Part shown: piece after piece, positions 11,036-24,469 of the stretch
Position numbering within the stretch: the first letter of the stretch is position 1
How the letters are laid out: each line of letters starts with the position of its first letter
Assembly: GCF_028858725.1 (NCBI RefSeq)
Contig: NC_084776.1
Coordinates: 2,728,001-2,792,000, forward strand
DNA from: Colius striatus
Lineage: Eukaryota > Chordata > Aves > Coliiformes > Coliidae
Reading direction: 5' to 3'
DNA: 64,000 bases
Program-made: the position numbers and the translations under genes
Notes under the pieces: model-generated
Databases searched by the model: none
The model's input: only the letters and a program-made list of their open reading frames with translations
What the model was told of the DNA's origin: nothing

Positions 11036-11525
11036 AAATGCTCATTTACACATTACTTAGTATTAAGCTACCCAATGTGATACTGCACATATCTCCTGCC
11101 ATTATCAGCTCACCACGAAGAGGAGGAGCAGGCTCTGCCTTTCCAGTGAGCGTTGGCTGAGGGCTCCTCTCTGATGCAGAAGACATTCCACCTGGACTCT
11201 GTAGGTTGTCTATGCTGAGCTCTACTGCAAGTTGTATTTCCAAAGCCTGATTGATGAAATTGTGCCTGCACTGGTGAGAGCTCTTGTCAAGCAGAGGGAC
11301 AGAAAGGCCTGCAGAAAGAAAGGTCATAACTCATCCCTGGGGACTGAGGTTCTGCTTTGCTCACTGGATCTGGGTGCATCAGGGAATCTGGACATGCTGC
11401 CAGCCTTCTGGGCTCCTCTCTCACCAATGTGTGGGACTATTTGCCTACAACATGTTTAAATACATCTTATTGAAATTTGCACTTTATTTTTATACCCCTC
11501 CAATAAATGTCTCTATAGAATCCAT
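11036..11525 (+). other. ABCA8: ABCA 3' UTR
   Basis: Non-coding sequence from the stop codon to just beyond the first good poly(A) signal. The exact cleavage site is not visible. Confidence 0.7.
11502..11507 (+). terminator. poly(A) signal AATAAA of the ABCA gene
   Basis: A canonical AATAAA about 470 bp after the stop codon, with T/G-containing sequence after it. Confidence 0.7.
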
Positions 11526-11754
11526 GATTACACTCATCTATCTTCATTGCTGTGTACTGTCAGGGACAGCTGAGCAGCTCCAAATCCTTCCCCTGGGCAT
11601 GGAGGTGGCTGCAGAAGGCTCAGGGCTGCTAGCCTGATGATTTTAGTCCCTCATGTTTACTGTGTCTGGCAGCCTGGCTCAGTGGACATGCTCATCCCTG
11701 CCCTCCCTCTGTGTTGAGATGTGTGGTTGTCACTCCTCCCCCTGGAAACCAGCC

Positions 11755-12125
11755 TGGGTTGTTCAGCCTGGAGAAGAGAAGGCTCTGGGGAGGCTTTATT
11801 GCAGCCTTTCAGTACTTAGAGGATGCCTACGAGAAAGACGGGGATAAACATTATAGCAAGGCTTGTTGTGATAAGACAAGGAGAAACAGGTTTAAACTAG
11901 ACCTAGACTAGATATAAGGGAGACATTTTTAATGATGAGAGTGATGAAATGCTGCAAGAAGTTGCTCAGGGAAGTGGAAGATGCCCCATCCCTGGAAACA
12001 TTCAAGTCCAGATCGGATGGGGCTCTGAGCAGCCTGATCTAGTTGAAGATGTCCCTGCTCATTGAAATGGAGCTGGACTAGTTGATCTTTAAAAATCCCC
12101 TCCAACCCAAACTACTGTGTGATTC
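11755..12125 (+). mobile_element. CR1 LINE 3' fragment
   Basis: It contains TTCAGCCTGGAGAAGAGAAGG, the CR1 3' region order and a CCCTCCAACCCAAAC end. It is degraded and lies just downstream of the ABCA 3' end. Confidence 0.88.
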
Positions 12126-15100
12126 AGGGAGTTAAAGAGACATTCTAAGGTTAAAACTCAGAGAAAATACAAAGTCCAGTGCTCTTTATATAACCCACAG
12201 CCCTGGCTGTGTTGCAATCACTGCTTGTGTATATTCCCCACTCAGCTTCAGAACAAATTTTGGCAGTTGGACACATATTTTGAGAGGTCATGATTATTTC
12301 CTTCCTGGTTGCACAACAGCTCCATTTCTACTCCTCACCCCTGGGAAACGGGTAAGTGAAGTCACTGAGCATTTTGATCACCTGCTCGTACACTCCAGCT
12401 CTGGGAAACAGCAACTTGGTGAAAGGGGAGAGTTTTATTTAGTGCCCTGAGGATATCAGTGGCAGTGGAGAACTCAAGCTCCTGATATAATGTCAGTTTA
12501 CCTGATCTGTTCCTGTTGGGTTTTGTTTTCCCCAGCATTTTGTGGTTTGTGCCTCTGGGATGCTGCTTGTGGCTGCTGGTTTGAGTGGACTTGGAGAGTG
12601 CACTGACTTCCCTCCCCTCTGCCTTCCATATCTCTGCACACAGAGCTCTGCTTCTTCAACCAGGAAATCTCTCTTTTACCACACAGCGTGAGCAGGCTGT
12701 TGTTGCTTTGGAGGTCTGTGAATGATGTAAATATGCAGACAGTAAGAAAAGCCCCAGCAAATGATGCTTGTCCCAGAGAGAGCATCTCTGGGAGCTGGAG
12801 AGAGAAAGAGGAATGCACTGGGGTACAGGGGAGACAAGAAACAGAGAGCAGGACTGAGGTGTGAAATCTGCTTGTGGCAATTCCATTTCCTTCTGTGAGG
12901 TGAAGAGCATCTCCTGCTTTGGCTTATTCCTTCCAACACCACTCCCACAGTTGTTTCTTCTAAGAAACTACCACCAACCCACTTAATCCTACACTACCAC
13001 AGGTTGGACAGATTATTCTCTGTAATATTTGGAGCTTTCCATTGCAGGGGAAGATAAAAGAAGTGGAACTGCCTCCACCCTCCCCTGCACAAGGAGGAAA
13101 AGGAAAAAGACTCTCAGGGAGTCCCTCAAAGGTGAGCTGATTGGAGCCAGGGCTTTGCAGCAGCCCAGAGGGAATGGGGATAGGACTCAAGGCATTGCCA
13201 GCACATAGTTGAGATTTCCAGGTCCTGGCCCGTGGCCAGTGCTTGAAGAAAGGGGTTCTGTCATCAGCACAAAGCTGAGCTCAGCTGCCAGAAGAGAATG
13301 AACAAAGTGTTCAAAAAGTTCACAAGGCCTTAGCTTTCCACTGAAAGGGAAAAAATGAAGGAAAAAAAAAAGAAAAAGAGAGAGATTTCCTGGAAATGAA
13401 CTGGCTTCTTAAATAATACCCTTCAGAGGTTGCCTCTGCCCCCCTCCCTTCCCCTGCCCTGGGCTGAAGGGCTGTGGGGGAAAAACCACCCGCCAGCAGC
13501 TGCACTTAGCAGAGGCTGACAGCAGCCCTGTGGGAAGCACCCTGCTCCAGAATGCAAACCAGCTCCAAAACTGGCCTGACATTTCAGTTATTCTCTTTGT
13601 TTTCCAGCACAGCAAGAGCCTTCCATGCACACAGTGTCTTTGCTGGTCCCCCTGAACCAGAGCTTGTTGGACAACGCATCCATCGTCCCAGCACAGAGAT
13701 GCCGCGGATGCTGCGTGTTCTCTTCAGTCACTCATGCAATAACTCAGTCTCATTAACAGGGAGAATCTTATTTCTTGCATTTAATAATGGCCTCTTTATG
13801 CAGGAAAGCAACAAAGCACACAAAGGGCCATTCACTAGGAGTGCCTCCAGCAGCAGCCCCCAAGCAGGATGTCCCAAACGGGCACCCTGGCGTGACAGCA
13901 AAGAGGAGCCTGTGTCTTCTGTGTGAGGTGAGGAAAATGGTGCTAGCTGATAGGTTTTGAATGCTGGGGAGCAGGGCAGCAAGGTACAAGGTTTGTGACC
14001 TTGGGGAAAGTGTTTTACCTGGCAAGGTTGAGGGGAGCAAAGAGGTATTTGAAAAATGTCTGGGCAGGAATGAGGAGGCATTCCAAGCTTCCTCGTCCTC
14101 TTGCAGCTGTGATAGAGATGTTTTCCAGTTCAGATACTAGTTAAGCAACTCCCCTCCAGTGCAAGTGAAGAATAAGAACAAAAAAGGTTATTTCTGAGAC
14201 TTTCAAGGCACTTCACAAGAAGTAATGCAAGCTTCAAACCAGCTGTGAGACCAACTTGTGGGTAACGGGGAGGGTGAAGCTGAGTGATGTTAAGCACAGG
14301 ACTGGTACCCTGAAGGAAGCTCAGAGCTGGGCTGTCTGGGGTAGCCTGCAAGGTGGTGTCCTGCCTGCAGACAGCCCACAGAGTAAATGCAACATATCCC
14401 AGTCCTGTGCAGCTCCTCACAGCCCCTCCTAGATCCTTCTGTCACAGCAGCAGTGCCACAGCCATGTGTGCTTCTCCCAGGCAGGCATCTCCACACTCCA
14501 GAGCCCAACAGAACAACATCCATCCTTTCTTCAGAGCAGCTTGGGAGAAGAAATAAACAAGGGACAAGGAGCAGCATCAAACAGAAAGTTATTTGTGTCT
14601 GCTGTGGATGGCAAGGCAGCAGGAACATGGTCACCCATGCTGTGAGGGCAGTGGGCATCTCCAGCCAGCAGATCCGCAAAAGCCTTTGTCACGGTGAGCA
14701 CAGCCCATTCCCACACAGCACAACTGACCAGACAGCTGTCCCAGAGCAGAGCCAGATGTCCTTCAAGCAGAAGTGAGGCAAGGCAGATGTTGGCAACCTT
14801 GATGAAGCAGGAGTCCAATTGTCTTTTTCCATTTGCTGGAGACAGAAGAGGAAACCAGCACTGGATCACATCTCAGCATGTGAACCACGGAGGGGATGAA
14901 CAGGCTGTATCAGGTCCCCAGCTAAAGCTGCCCAGCCCACGCTCTCTGCTTTGCAGCATGTGAGTACCAAGGTGTCAGAACAAGCATCTCTCACAGTATG
15001 TCATTTTTAGGGCATTTCAGCCTGGTTTGCTATGCATGTGAAAGCTGAGAAGATTTTCTTTTCTCTTGCATTGGTCCTTAATCCTACTCAGTATCTCAGA

Positions 15101-18100
15101 ACCCTTCTGAGACTCTCAGCTCCAAATATTCCTTAGCAGCAGATGGATAAAATATCAGGCTGAAGACTCTGTGTGGCTGTGACAGCAGCCAAACCCAACA
15201 AAATATTTACTTCAAAGCAGGCAGAGGGATAGCTCATCCAGCTGGAAAAATCAGGAAATGGTTTTGAAAAGAGTGGAAGAGAGGGAGATGATTGTGTAAG
15301 TCATCATGTTTCAATTAGATCATGCCTGAATGATAACAGAAGTTTGTGAATCTGTGTTCTAGGCAAAGTGGAAGTGTTCACTTTGTGCATCTTTGGCCTG
15401 GCACAGACATCAGCTGGACAGGTAAGGAAGGACATGGGCTGTGCAGCAGCTGAGCTAGAAACACCCCTGTGTGCCTGTGGTCACGGTGGATGTCACCCAT
15501 GTGAGGACTGAATACATCCCTCCTGCAGCATCTTCTGCTCCTCTGGATGAATTTTGGCTCTTTGAAAACATCAGAAGCCATCTAGCCCAGTAATTAATGT
15601 CCTTGGAGAGGTCTTGGGTTGGGTCAGAGAGGGTTAAAGGATGTCAGTGGAAGGCCAGATGCCAAAGGCAAATCCTTCCCATGGATTTGGGGCACAGGTT
15701 CTTCTGTGCCATTGTGGCAGCAAAATATCATGGTTTTACTGGAAGAATTGTCACTGCCATCAACCATCTTGTCTGTCCTGGCTAAGTGGATGCAGTTATA
15801 GGAACCTATAATGCCTATAATCATCTCTCTTGCAGGGGACCACACCAGCCTCACCCTCGCTTTGAGCAACCTCCCTCTTTGTAACGGTCTTCTCACTTTG
15901 TATCCTGCAGCCTTGAGAGCTAAGAGCCAGCTCCCTGCTGCACAAAACTCACCAAGACAACCCAAGATATCTTCCTGCCCATCCAGGCATGCAAGGGAAG
16001 CTATTTTTGTCCACCATCCCCTGCCCCAGACCCTGGTGGGATCCCAGCCTCCAACAATCGCTCATCAGGCTCAGCAGGTCTCCCAGGAGGTAACTGACAG
16101 CAGCAATTCCTTTTCATGCAGGGAGGTGGTGTGAGGATGGAGTTTGCATGGCCTTTTTTAGGTTTCAGTAGGCAAGGTCTGCACTGAAAATATTCCCTAC
16201 ATTTCTAGTCCCAGCAGACACTTAATATCTGACTTTAAAGCAAGTGCTATAGGATGCAAGGAGGATCTGAGGCAGTGCTCTGCCTCACCTGAGGCAGCTG
16301 TGGACATCAACTTGCTGGTGTTGGGTGCTGCCAAGGGTCACAGCTTCCTCCACCCACTCACCTTGGTTTTCTTTGGCCTCACTGTGAGAAATTCACATTG
16401 TGTTCTAAATGTGAATCCTCCAAAGGCTTTTCAGGATGCTGAGCAGGAATTTAGAAGGAACAGCAAAAAGAAACAAAGAACCTCTTTTATTTGCTTTAAT
16501 TTGAAAAATAACTGGCTTTGAAACCACTGTGGGGTTTTTTTTCCCCTCCCTCTCAGGATAGGACAGAAGACTCCTGCCAACATTATGCAGCAGGGCTACA
16601 GTGCATTTCACACAGGGATTGGTAATTGCCTCTCACAAGGGGCTCCGGTGAGTAAGTGATTGCACAACATCTCCCACATGATTCCTTTCATTTGCAGAAC
16701 ATCTATCTACTGTCCTGGGGCTTTCCTGGAAGACTGACTGTAGCAGTTACAGGGGCAAACAGATGAGGACTGTCAGAGTGGGAGGGATGGAGAGCAGCAG
16801 CTCCATGTCCCCTCAGTCTGCCTCCATGGAAGTGTCCTGCACTGGCTGAGACCAGAGGGCATGGCATGAACTGAGCTGCAGCCAGGAGGGTGCTGTGAAA
16901 GCTGAGTTGAGCTGGCTTTAAAAAGCACCTGGACAAATTTATGCAAGAAAAAGCCACTCATGGGGAGCTGCTAAAGCCCCTCTAGCTTAGGGACCCCTGA
17001 GCCAGGGAAGGGAGTCAGGAGCAGCAGTTGTTTGCCCTGTCCTTGTGCTCCTGCACCCAAAGGACCCCAACAAGCAGCCAAAGGATGTGTTTGATCCCTG
17101 TTCTCTTGGGCCCTCACTAAATCACTGTTAACTGTTTCAGTTAACTTTTGATATATAAACCCAAGAAGGGGAAAAATGGGGCAGAAGGAATCTTTTTGGG
17201 GGAAGAAATCATGGGGTTTGTTCTGGTTACAGCCAGACTAAGTGGTGTGTATATGGTTTGCCACCAATAGCAATGCACTTCCAAATCATCCCTGCCAGGG
17301 AAATGTAGACAATTTTCTTCAAAGGCAATGTCCCTGGCAGAAGCACTGTAGGTCAGTGTTGCACTGAAAGCAACTCTCTCTTCTGGTCTGTGATGGCTGA
17401 TCTCTTCCTTTTGCATCCTCTGCTCTGCCTTTGTTAGAAAAGGAAAACTGCCAATGTTTAGGAAATAAACACTGCTTTGCCATTTCCAGCTGTGTCACCT
17501 CAGACACAGATGCCAAATACTTGCTTCCACAAGAGAAGGTGGGCTGAACATCCCATGGGGAAAAGCAGTTCATAGTGCCCGGGAAGCAGATCAGGACCTG
17601 CAGGTGGAAGGCTCAGGGGCCACAAGCTTTCCTGCTCCAGCTGCAGAGACCTCCAGCCAAGCTGCTGCTGGGTCTGCTTTTGCAGGGAAAAAAACCCTCT
17701 GCAGCCTGCTCTTAATAGGATATAAACCCTAAACAAAGTTTCCTTTAAGGAAAGTATTGACAGCTGGGATATTGGAGCAGTGAAGGAGAGCAGCAGACAG
17801 AGGAGCAGGCTCAGTGAGCAGAGGCTCTGCTCATGGGGCTGCAAGGCAGGGGATGTCCTGACAGCTGCATGGTTTCAAAGCAGGGGTAGATGTGCTCATC
17901 TTTTCCTTTCTCTCCAAACAAAATGTGGGGTTTGTGCTTTTAGTTCTTGGTTTTTTACCTACGTGAAAGGATTTTGCACAGTGTGTTTCCGAGAAAGAAG
18001 ATGCGAAGCTTTTTCATCTCTTTCCTGGAACTGCCCAAATGAATCATTTCTGTGTCTTTTTGGGGAGGACAAAGCCCCGGGTGCTGCCCCGGAGCATCTC

Positions 18101-18204
18101 CATTCGTGCTCTGCCACCTCCTGGTGGCACGGCAGAGCTGCATGGCTGGGTCTGCTGCTGCTCACCACACACCCCAAGCTCTGGCAGCAGGGAAAAGCTG
18201 CCCG
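12126..18204. other. intergenic, no gene supported
   Basis: Short open frames on both strands lack homology, splice structure or a codon-like pattern. A purine tract lies near 13347-13388. No tRNA or other RNA gene was seen. A palindromic CTCF-like motif lies at 18112-18129. Confidence 0.65.
18112..18129 (-). promoter_or_regulatory. palindromic CTCF-like motif
   Basis: TGCCACCTCCTGGTGGCA has perfect 6-base inverted arms and resembles the CTCF core (CCACCAGGAGGTGGC on the minus strand). This is motif similarity only. Confidence 0.35.
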
Positions 18205-18400
18205 GTGGGAAAAGGACTTGGGGGTGATGCTCGACAGCAGCTGAACATGAGCCAGCAGTTTGCCCAGGTGGCCAAGACCAGTTGCATCCTGACCTGTGTC
18301 AGAAATAGTGTGGGCAGCAGGAGCAGGGCAGTGATTGTCCCCCTGTGCTCAGCACTGGTGAGGCTGCACCCCAGACACTCAGTATCCCAAAGCCAGGACT
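18205..18400 (+). mobile_element. CR1 LINE internal (ORF2 3' part) fragment
   Basis: AAAAGGACTTGGGGGTGATG, ATGAGCCAGCAG, GTGGCCAAGA and CTCAGCACTGGTGAGGCTGC follow the CR1 reverse-transcriptase 3' consensus in order. The frame is broken. Confidence 0.88.
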
Positions 18401-21400
18401 GATTCAGGAAGATATTCTGGTTATTATCTACTTGGGAGCAGAGGATTTGTCAGAAGAGCTCAGTGTTGTCATCAGCTCTGGGATCCTGTATGCAACATAG
18501 GTAATGAGAGGTTGTAACAGAGCAAAAACTCTCTCCAGGCTGTTCCAGCAATGCAGGCACGGGGCTGGCACTGTTAGGAAGAGCAGGCAATGCTGGGAGT
18601 AGCACTAGAATTAGCTGCAGATGTCCAGTGCCCTGAGACTGGAGCCAGTGAAGGCAGCTTCATCCTGACCTGAGCCCTGCCTTGAGCTGACTCAGCCAAA
18701 GTGGAGGTGATGCTCCCTCCTGCATGCAGCCTGGGCAAGAGCTGATCTTGGGCTACAGCATGTTCAGTTAACCCAAATGCATCTCCAGCTCAGCTCTGGC
18801 CACATGCCTCAGCTGAGGGGATCCATCACTCCTCTGCATCACATTTGGCTGCTGGGAGACAGACAGCTCAAAATCCCCAGGCTCCAGTAAGAAATACATC
18901 TTCTGCTATTTGCCTTGACATTGCAGTAACAGCAACATCATCCAAAACATCAGGACTTGGGAAAAGTTTGGCTTACAAAGCTGGGTAGGAGCTGCTACAA
19001 AAACAATGCCTGTTTTTATAAAGCAAACATTTCCTTGTCATCAAGGAAAAATAAAGCTGTGTGTGTCCAAAGGCAAGAGCCCTGGGCATTGCCCTTTCCC
19101 ATGCAGGATGGCAGGGCTGATGAGTCTCTGGCAGGAGGACAGAGGCTGAGCTGTGCTGTGGGAGCACAGGGGCTGCAGTGGCCTCAGCAGCCTGAGCCGA
19201 GCTCCTCACTGCTGTTCTCATTTATAAATAGCAAGGCAGTTAGTTATTATTAGAGCTTGTTGAGGAAGGACAGAAAACCTTTCCAAATCAGCTGCTTTCC
19301 AGACCAAGCAGAGCTCCTGGAGTCATGGCTGGAGGAGAATGGCATGAGGAGCACCTTGAGTTGGAGACAGGTCTGGGCTGGTCTCAGGTTTTACCTTTGC
19401 AGCAGGTCATGGTGCTCCCAGCACAACAACCTAAGGATGGTCTGTTCTCCCCCCACCCTGTACCTGTGTTTCCCATTCCTGTGATAACAGAGAAAATGAC
19501 TTGCCTTGTCTCTTCTCTCCAGCACCTTCCCCAGGAACTCAGAGGACACAGTCAGCTCCTGTCCCATCACACCATCCCCATGTGCATGATGAAGTTGTTT
19601 CCCACATTGGCACAAGGAGACTTTTTCACCACATCTTCAAGCTGCCCCAAGAGCTCTGTGTGCTCATGGATGGGCACAGAAAGAGGAAGATGTACACCTG
19701 GAAAACACAGAAGGTGAGTCTGTTCTCCTAGCTCCAGAAGAAGAAACACCATCAGGTATGTCAGGGTGGCTTTTCTGTGGGTCTCATCCTCATGCCTGGC
19801 CCCTGCCACCCTTCTCCAAACCTCTCCTCTGTGCCTGGAAGACAGGCATGAGGTGATTTTTGGCTATTTCTCCTAAAGGTATGAAGGATGAGATGCTTCA
19901 GCAGCATTTAGCCCCTGAAAGATTCACCCTATGGGCTTTTATAGCTAAGTACCCCATAACTGTAGAGGTCCTGCTTTGAAATCTTGTTTTTCTTACCTGT
20001 CTCTCTGTTGGAAACCACATCTTTGTTTTATCTGTACCTTACACCTCCTAAAATCTGCCCCTAAAGCTACAAAACTGCCCCCAGTAATGCTGAGAGAGCC
20101 AGGACTGAGAGCATTTGGGTAGTGACCTTTGCAGGGCCAGCAGGGTCAGAAGGAAAGAAAAACAACCCACAGATGATCAATATTCTTTTAAATAGGATTT
20201 GAGAGCAAAGCATGAGAAGCCTCTCTCTGGTTTTAATTTCAACTGGAAAAAAAAAAGGAGAAGAGGCTGTTAATACATGGCAATGCTGCTCTAGTGTAAG
20301 AACAAAGTGTGGCTAAAACCTGCAAGCTTAATGAGGCTCAGGAAACAGAGCATTTGAGAGCAGATCTTTGGAAATCTCTAGGTAATCTCTGTTCCATTTA
20401 TCATGCTTTGGCAATCAGAAAGTAAAACCAGGCTTAGCATAATGAAGAAAATCAAACATGGCTTCATTTTGGCTTTTCCCCCCTCCCTCCTGCTGCTCTA
20501 AAAATCACAGAAAAAATATAGTCATGGAAAGGACAAAACAAAAATGAAAGGAGGAACTTGTGCCCTCCTGCCAGCACCCAGGGAATCTAATTGCAAAGGT
20601 TCCTTCCTGCATGCCTGAGCAGGCTCTGTGAGACTGGAGTCTTCCCATCACAATACTGAAGCTCTCCTTGGTGATCCACAACTAATGCTCCTCTCTTGAT
20701 CTGCCAGAGAGAGATGTGAAGGTAACAATGGGTGATAACTGAGTCCTAAGCTGAGAATGTGGGGGAAAATAACCAACCTAAAATAGCACTTCCCTTGATG
20801 TCTCAGCCTGGTGAGATTGGCAGGGCAGCACTGGCCCCAGCCTGGCTGTGGGGGGATGCTGAGGATGCTGGTGGGTAGCACAGCTGAGGAGGCTTTGCCT
20901 GTGGTTTTGGGGGATGGGAAGTGCTTTGATGAGTGCACACTGTCCCAATCACTGGAGGGGGATGATGCCATGAGCCCCTGGAGCTGCTGTGTGACAGCTT
21001 GGCCAAGTGCTGCTCCCCTATCCAAGCATTCTTGGGGTGGACAGGGCTGAAGCCCAAAGCACATCCAGCTGCTGCCAGGTACTGAGCTGAGCACACTGGT
21101 CATCTCTGGGTCTTTTGGCTCAGTGGCGACAGAAGGGAAGCTGGAAATTGGGAATTCAGTCTCCAAAAAGCCCCAGAGTGTATTTCTGAGCTCTGCAAAG
21201 GATGGATGTTCACCATCACAATGCCAAACTGTCTCTGGGCCCATGCTGCAGATGTTAACGGGGCTTTAGAGAGTACATGGCTTTATTCTGAGGTTGGGTC
21301 TCTAGAAATCGACTCAATGAGTCTAATAAAACCATTTTAAACAAATAACACACATTTTAAGGAAGCTCAGGAGAAAGTAGAGAGAAACTGCTCTTCTCCA

Positions 21401-22449
21401 GCACGGCTCCAGGTGGAGCACCTCAAAAGGCTGAGCATTCTGCTGAGCTCTGAGCAGGGATGCTGCTGTGGAGGAGTGTCCTGGGGGAGCCTTGAGTCTG
21501 GGAAGGCTGTTAAAGCTGCTCTCATCCTGCTCTCAGCAAGATGCTGTCAACACCCTGACCTGGTGACACACTGGGATGCTGATCCCATCACAGCACTGGG
21601 GCTTTTCCAAGGGACCAGGCTGCTGCCCCAGGTGCTGGGAGCTCATCACTGAAACTGTGAAGACACAGAACTCACCCAGTCTCACATCCCATGCCAGCAT
21701 CCTTTCCATTTCAGGGTATGTCCCAGGAGGATAAAGTCCTAGAGTACAAGTTTTCCTGGCTTCTTTGCAACTACAGGAGCTCCTGGGCCTTGTAGTCAGC
21801 AGCTTTTCCCAGCATAACACCTGGGAACAGAGCTGAGCTGTTGTTGTTTGACTTGTATTTATTTCTTCTTCTTCATTTTGAATGCACAATATCACAGCCA
21901 GTGAGTTACAGATACTGCCACTAACAACAGTTTAAGCTATTCATGGACACTGAAACAGAAAACTACACAGAAAAGCTTTTGAATCTTTTGCAAGATCAGC
22001 TTTAAAAACAGGATGTGCAAAACCTTTATATCTTGGGATGTTTATCCCAGTGATCAGATGGAGACACCAGGGTGGGACATCACAGCACTAGAAACCCTAC
22101 AGCAGCTTCAACCAAAGAACCCAACAACAAAGAAAGGACAAACTTCCACTTGAGCCCAGGAAAAAAAATAAAGGGAGGTTCTGTGCTAAAAGGGGAAAAT
22201 ACATGCTGCAGATTGCAGTTGCACTCACTTTCTCCTTGGATGGGGAGTGGGAGTCCATCTAAGCTGCAGCTCACTGCTGCCTGTGCCTGTAACGCACCAG
22301 GGGAGATGCCAGGATGCTGCAGCATTCTCTTCCTCCCCCTTTCTGGCACTGGGGTGAATTCAATCCACTTCAGGAGCTGCTTTTCGGTGTAAGCAAAAAA
22401 GAAATAAAAACCACATAAAACTCAACCTCTGTGACCCAGGAAGCATTTG
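18401..22449. other. intergenic, no gene supported
   Basis: Unique-looking sequence. It includes an A10 run near 20249 and a MEF2- or TATA-like TTATAAATAG at 19222-19231. The longest open frame, on the minus strand at 20648-21244, has no recognisable domain or splice context. Confidence 0.6.
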
Positions 22450-22750
22450 GTGCTGTAATGAGCTGGGGGTCAGTCTCTGCTGCCAACTAACAAGTAATAG
22501 GACAAGAGGAAACAGCCTCAAGTTGCCCCAGGGGAGGTTGAGGTTGGAGCTGAGGCAGAGCTGTTTCCCTGAGAGGGGTGTCAGCCCCTGTGCCAGGCTG
22601 CCCAGGGAGCTGGGGGAGCCCCCAGCCTTGGAGGGATCCCAAAGGCGTGGAGCTGAGGTGCTGAGGGCCAGGGGTTAGTGGTGGGCTGGGCAGGGTGAGG
22701 GGAGGGCTGAGACTCCAGGAGTTTAAAGAGCTTTCCCCACCACAACAGTT
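22450..22750 (+). mobile_element. CR1 LINE 3' fragment (first of a pair sharing a 3' flank)
   Basis: GGACAAGAGGAAACAGCCTC, GGCTGCCCAGGGAGCTGG and CCCACCACAACAGTTCTATG give the CR1 3' end order. The sequence directly after it is repeated at 24966. Confidence 0.9.
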
Positions 22751-22932
22751 CTATGCTTCTGTAAGTCATTGAGCTAACAGGTTACTCAGGGCAGCAGGAG
22801 AGCTCTGCCCAGTGCAGGGCTGCTGGAGGGCACCAGCCTTCTCATATCAGCGACTGCTGTTTGATAGCCAGAGTGCTAAGCACTTTATCAAACAAATAAC
22901 AGCTCCCACTGAGGGACAGGCAGCAGCCACAG
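22751..22932 (+). repeat. duplicated 180-bp segment, copy 1
   Basis: It begins CTATGCTTCTGTAAGTCATT and includes GTGCTAAGCACTTTATCAAA. It is matched in direct orientation at 24966-25152 with scattered differences and one small insertion. It does not look like CR1 body. Confidence 0.9.
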
Positions 22933-24469
22933 TGCTGGCATTCCAGCCAAGGGAGGCACTTCCAGTGGAGAAAGAAGAAAGGCTGTAATTCTGAGCTGGC
23001 AAGACAGAAGAGCCAATGCATTCCTCACTGGGACCCGCCTGGCAGGTGCTGAACACACACATGCTCACAGACACAGCGGAGAGGAGAGCTTATCCCTTGG
23101 AGTTAAAAATAGGAGCAGCCTGATGGGAAGGGCAGGGGAGCAAAACAGAGCAGGGGACAAAGTGTGTCAGCAGGATGAGGGCAGGCTGCTCTGGCACAGG
23201 AGGTGCCACTTGGCCAGGAGCAGAGGGTGCCCATCCCTGCAAAGCAGCACTGGGAGCTCAGCCTGGGGCTAGGAAATGTATTGGGACAAATGCAGAGGAG
23301 GAGAAATGTCTTGGGGGGGGGGGGGTTAAATGCATTCCAAGAGAGCTGCACCTGGAGGTGGCTGTTGGCAGTCTCCTGCCATGGTGGCAGCCCAGTTTCT
23401 GTGGGATTTGGTTTCCTTGTGAGCAGAGACAGTGTGGGAAGCTCAGCAAAGGAGGAAAGTGGCTCATCCTTTAGCCTTGCAGCAAACGAGGCAAATCACC
23501 ATTGCTGCCACTGGCAACAGGATCAAACAAAGTGATGCTAACAACATGAGGAATTTTGCTTTACCATCTACAGCTTTTGAAGCTGAAAAAAAAGCCCTTT
23601 ACAAGCTCAGGATAACCTTTCAGAAACTGCCTCCCACTCCAAGGCAGCCCCACACCTGTATCTTCCCCAGCCCTGCCACAGAGACATCCTCAGCCCTCCA
23701 GCACCTGGCAAGAGCACAGTGAGTGTGCTGTTGTTTTGGCTGCTGCCTTTCATGGTATTCTAATTCTGGGGTACAGGACTTTTGGCTCAGGCACCCCTTT
23801 GCTCTCCCAGATTTCACTTCTGGAGCCCCTGAGATCTGCAGCACTGCAGCTGCAGAACAGCCTCACACTAATGTCCCCTCCATCTGCCTCTGTGGTCTCA
23901 CTGTCTGAGAAGTCTGTCTGACCTTTCAGTCCCCATGGGATGCAAAGGGCCACGCAGACACCAAGAAACCCTGGGGTTGGGGGCTGGTAATACATCTTGC
24001 ATGGCTCTTCCTTCCACACCAAGGGCATGATACCATAACTTACCAGTGGCCAGGCAGGAGGTGCCTGTAGAGCTGGACACGAGTCACTGGGCAATCTCAG
24101 CAGCTGCCAGGCCAGCCTTCTCCTCCACATTCCACTGATGCTGTCCTGGGAGACTCCTCATTATTGATGGTTGGTCAGACTCCTCTCATGAATGCTCCTG
24201 CTCCTCTCACTCGACAGCCCAAGCCTGCAAAACCTGCAGCGATGTGATCTCTGAAAGCACGGCCCAATTAAAGCACATTAAAAAGTAAACAGAGATATAA
24301 AACTGCCACTTGTCTACAGAATCAAATCAAATTAGTTCAGCTCAGCCTCTTCCATCTTTCCTTATTGCTCAGGTAATAAAACTACTCACTATGCAAATAC
24401 CTAATTGCAGGTATATAGGAAAGGGATCACAAAGACCCCAGGCAACACTCCAGACTGGGGCAGAGGGGC
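22933..24469. other. intergenic, with a G13 tract
   Basis: No gene seen. A run of 13 G lies at 23313-23325. Confidence 0.6.

Noticed and set aside
19222-19231. TTATAAATAG as a TATA box of an unannotated promoter
   Set aside because: There is no downstream exon, CpG enrichment or open frame to support a transcript; it equally fits a MEF2-type or chance match.
20648-21244. A 198-codon minus-strand open frame
   Set aside because: No recognisable domain, no splice or promoter context, and composition like the surrounding intergenic DNA.
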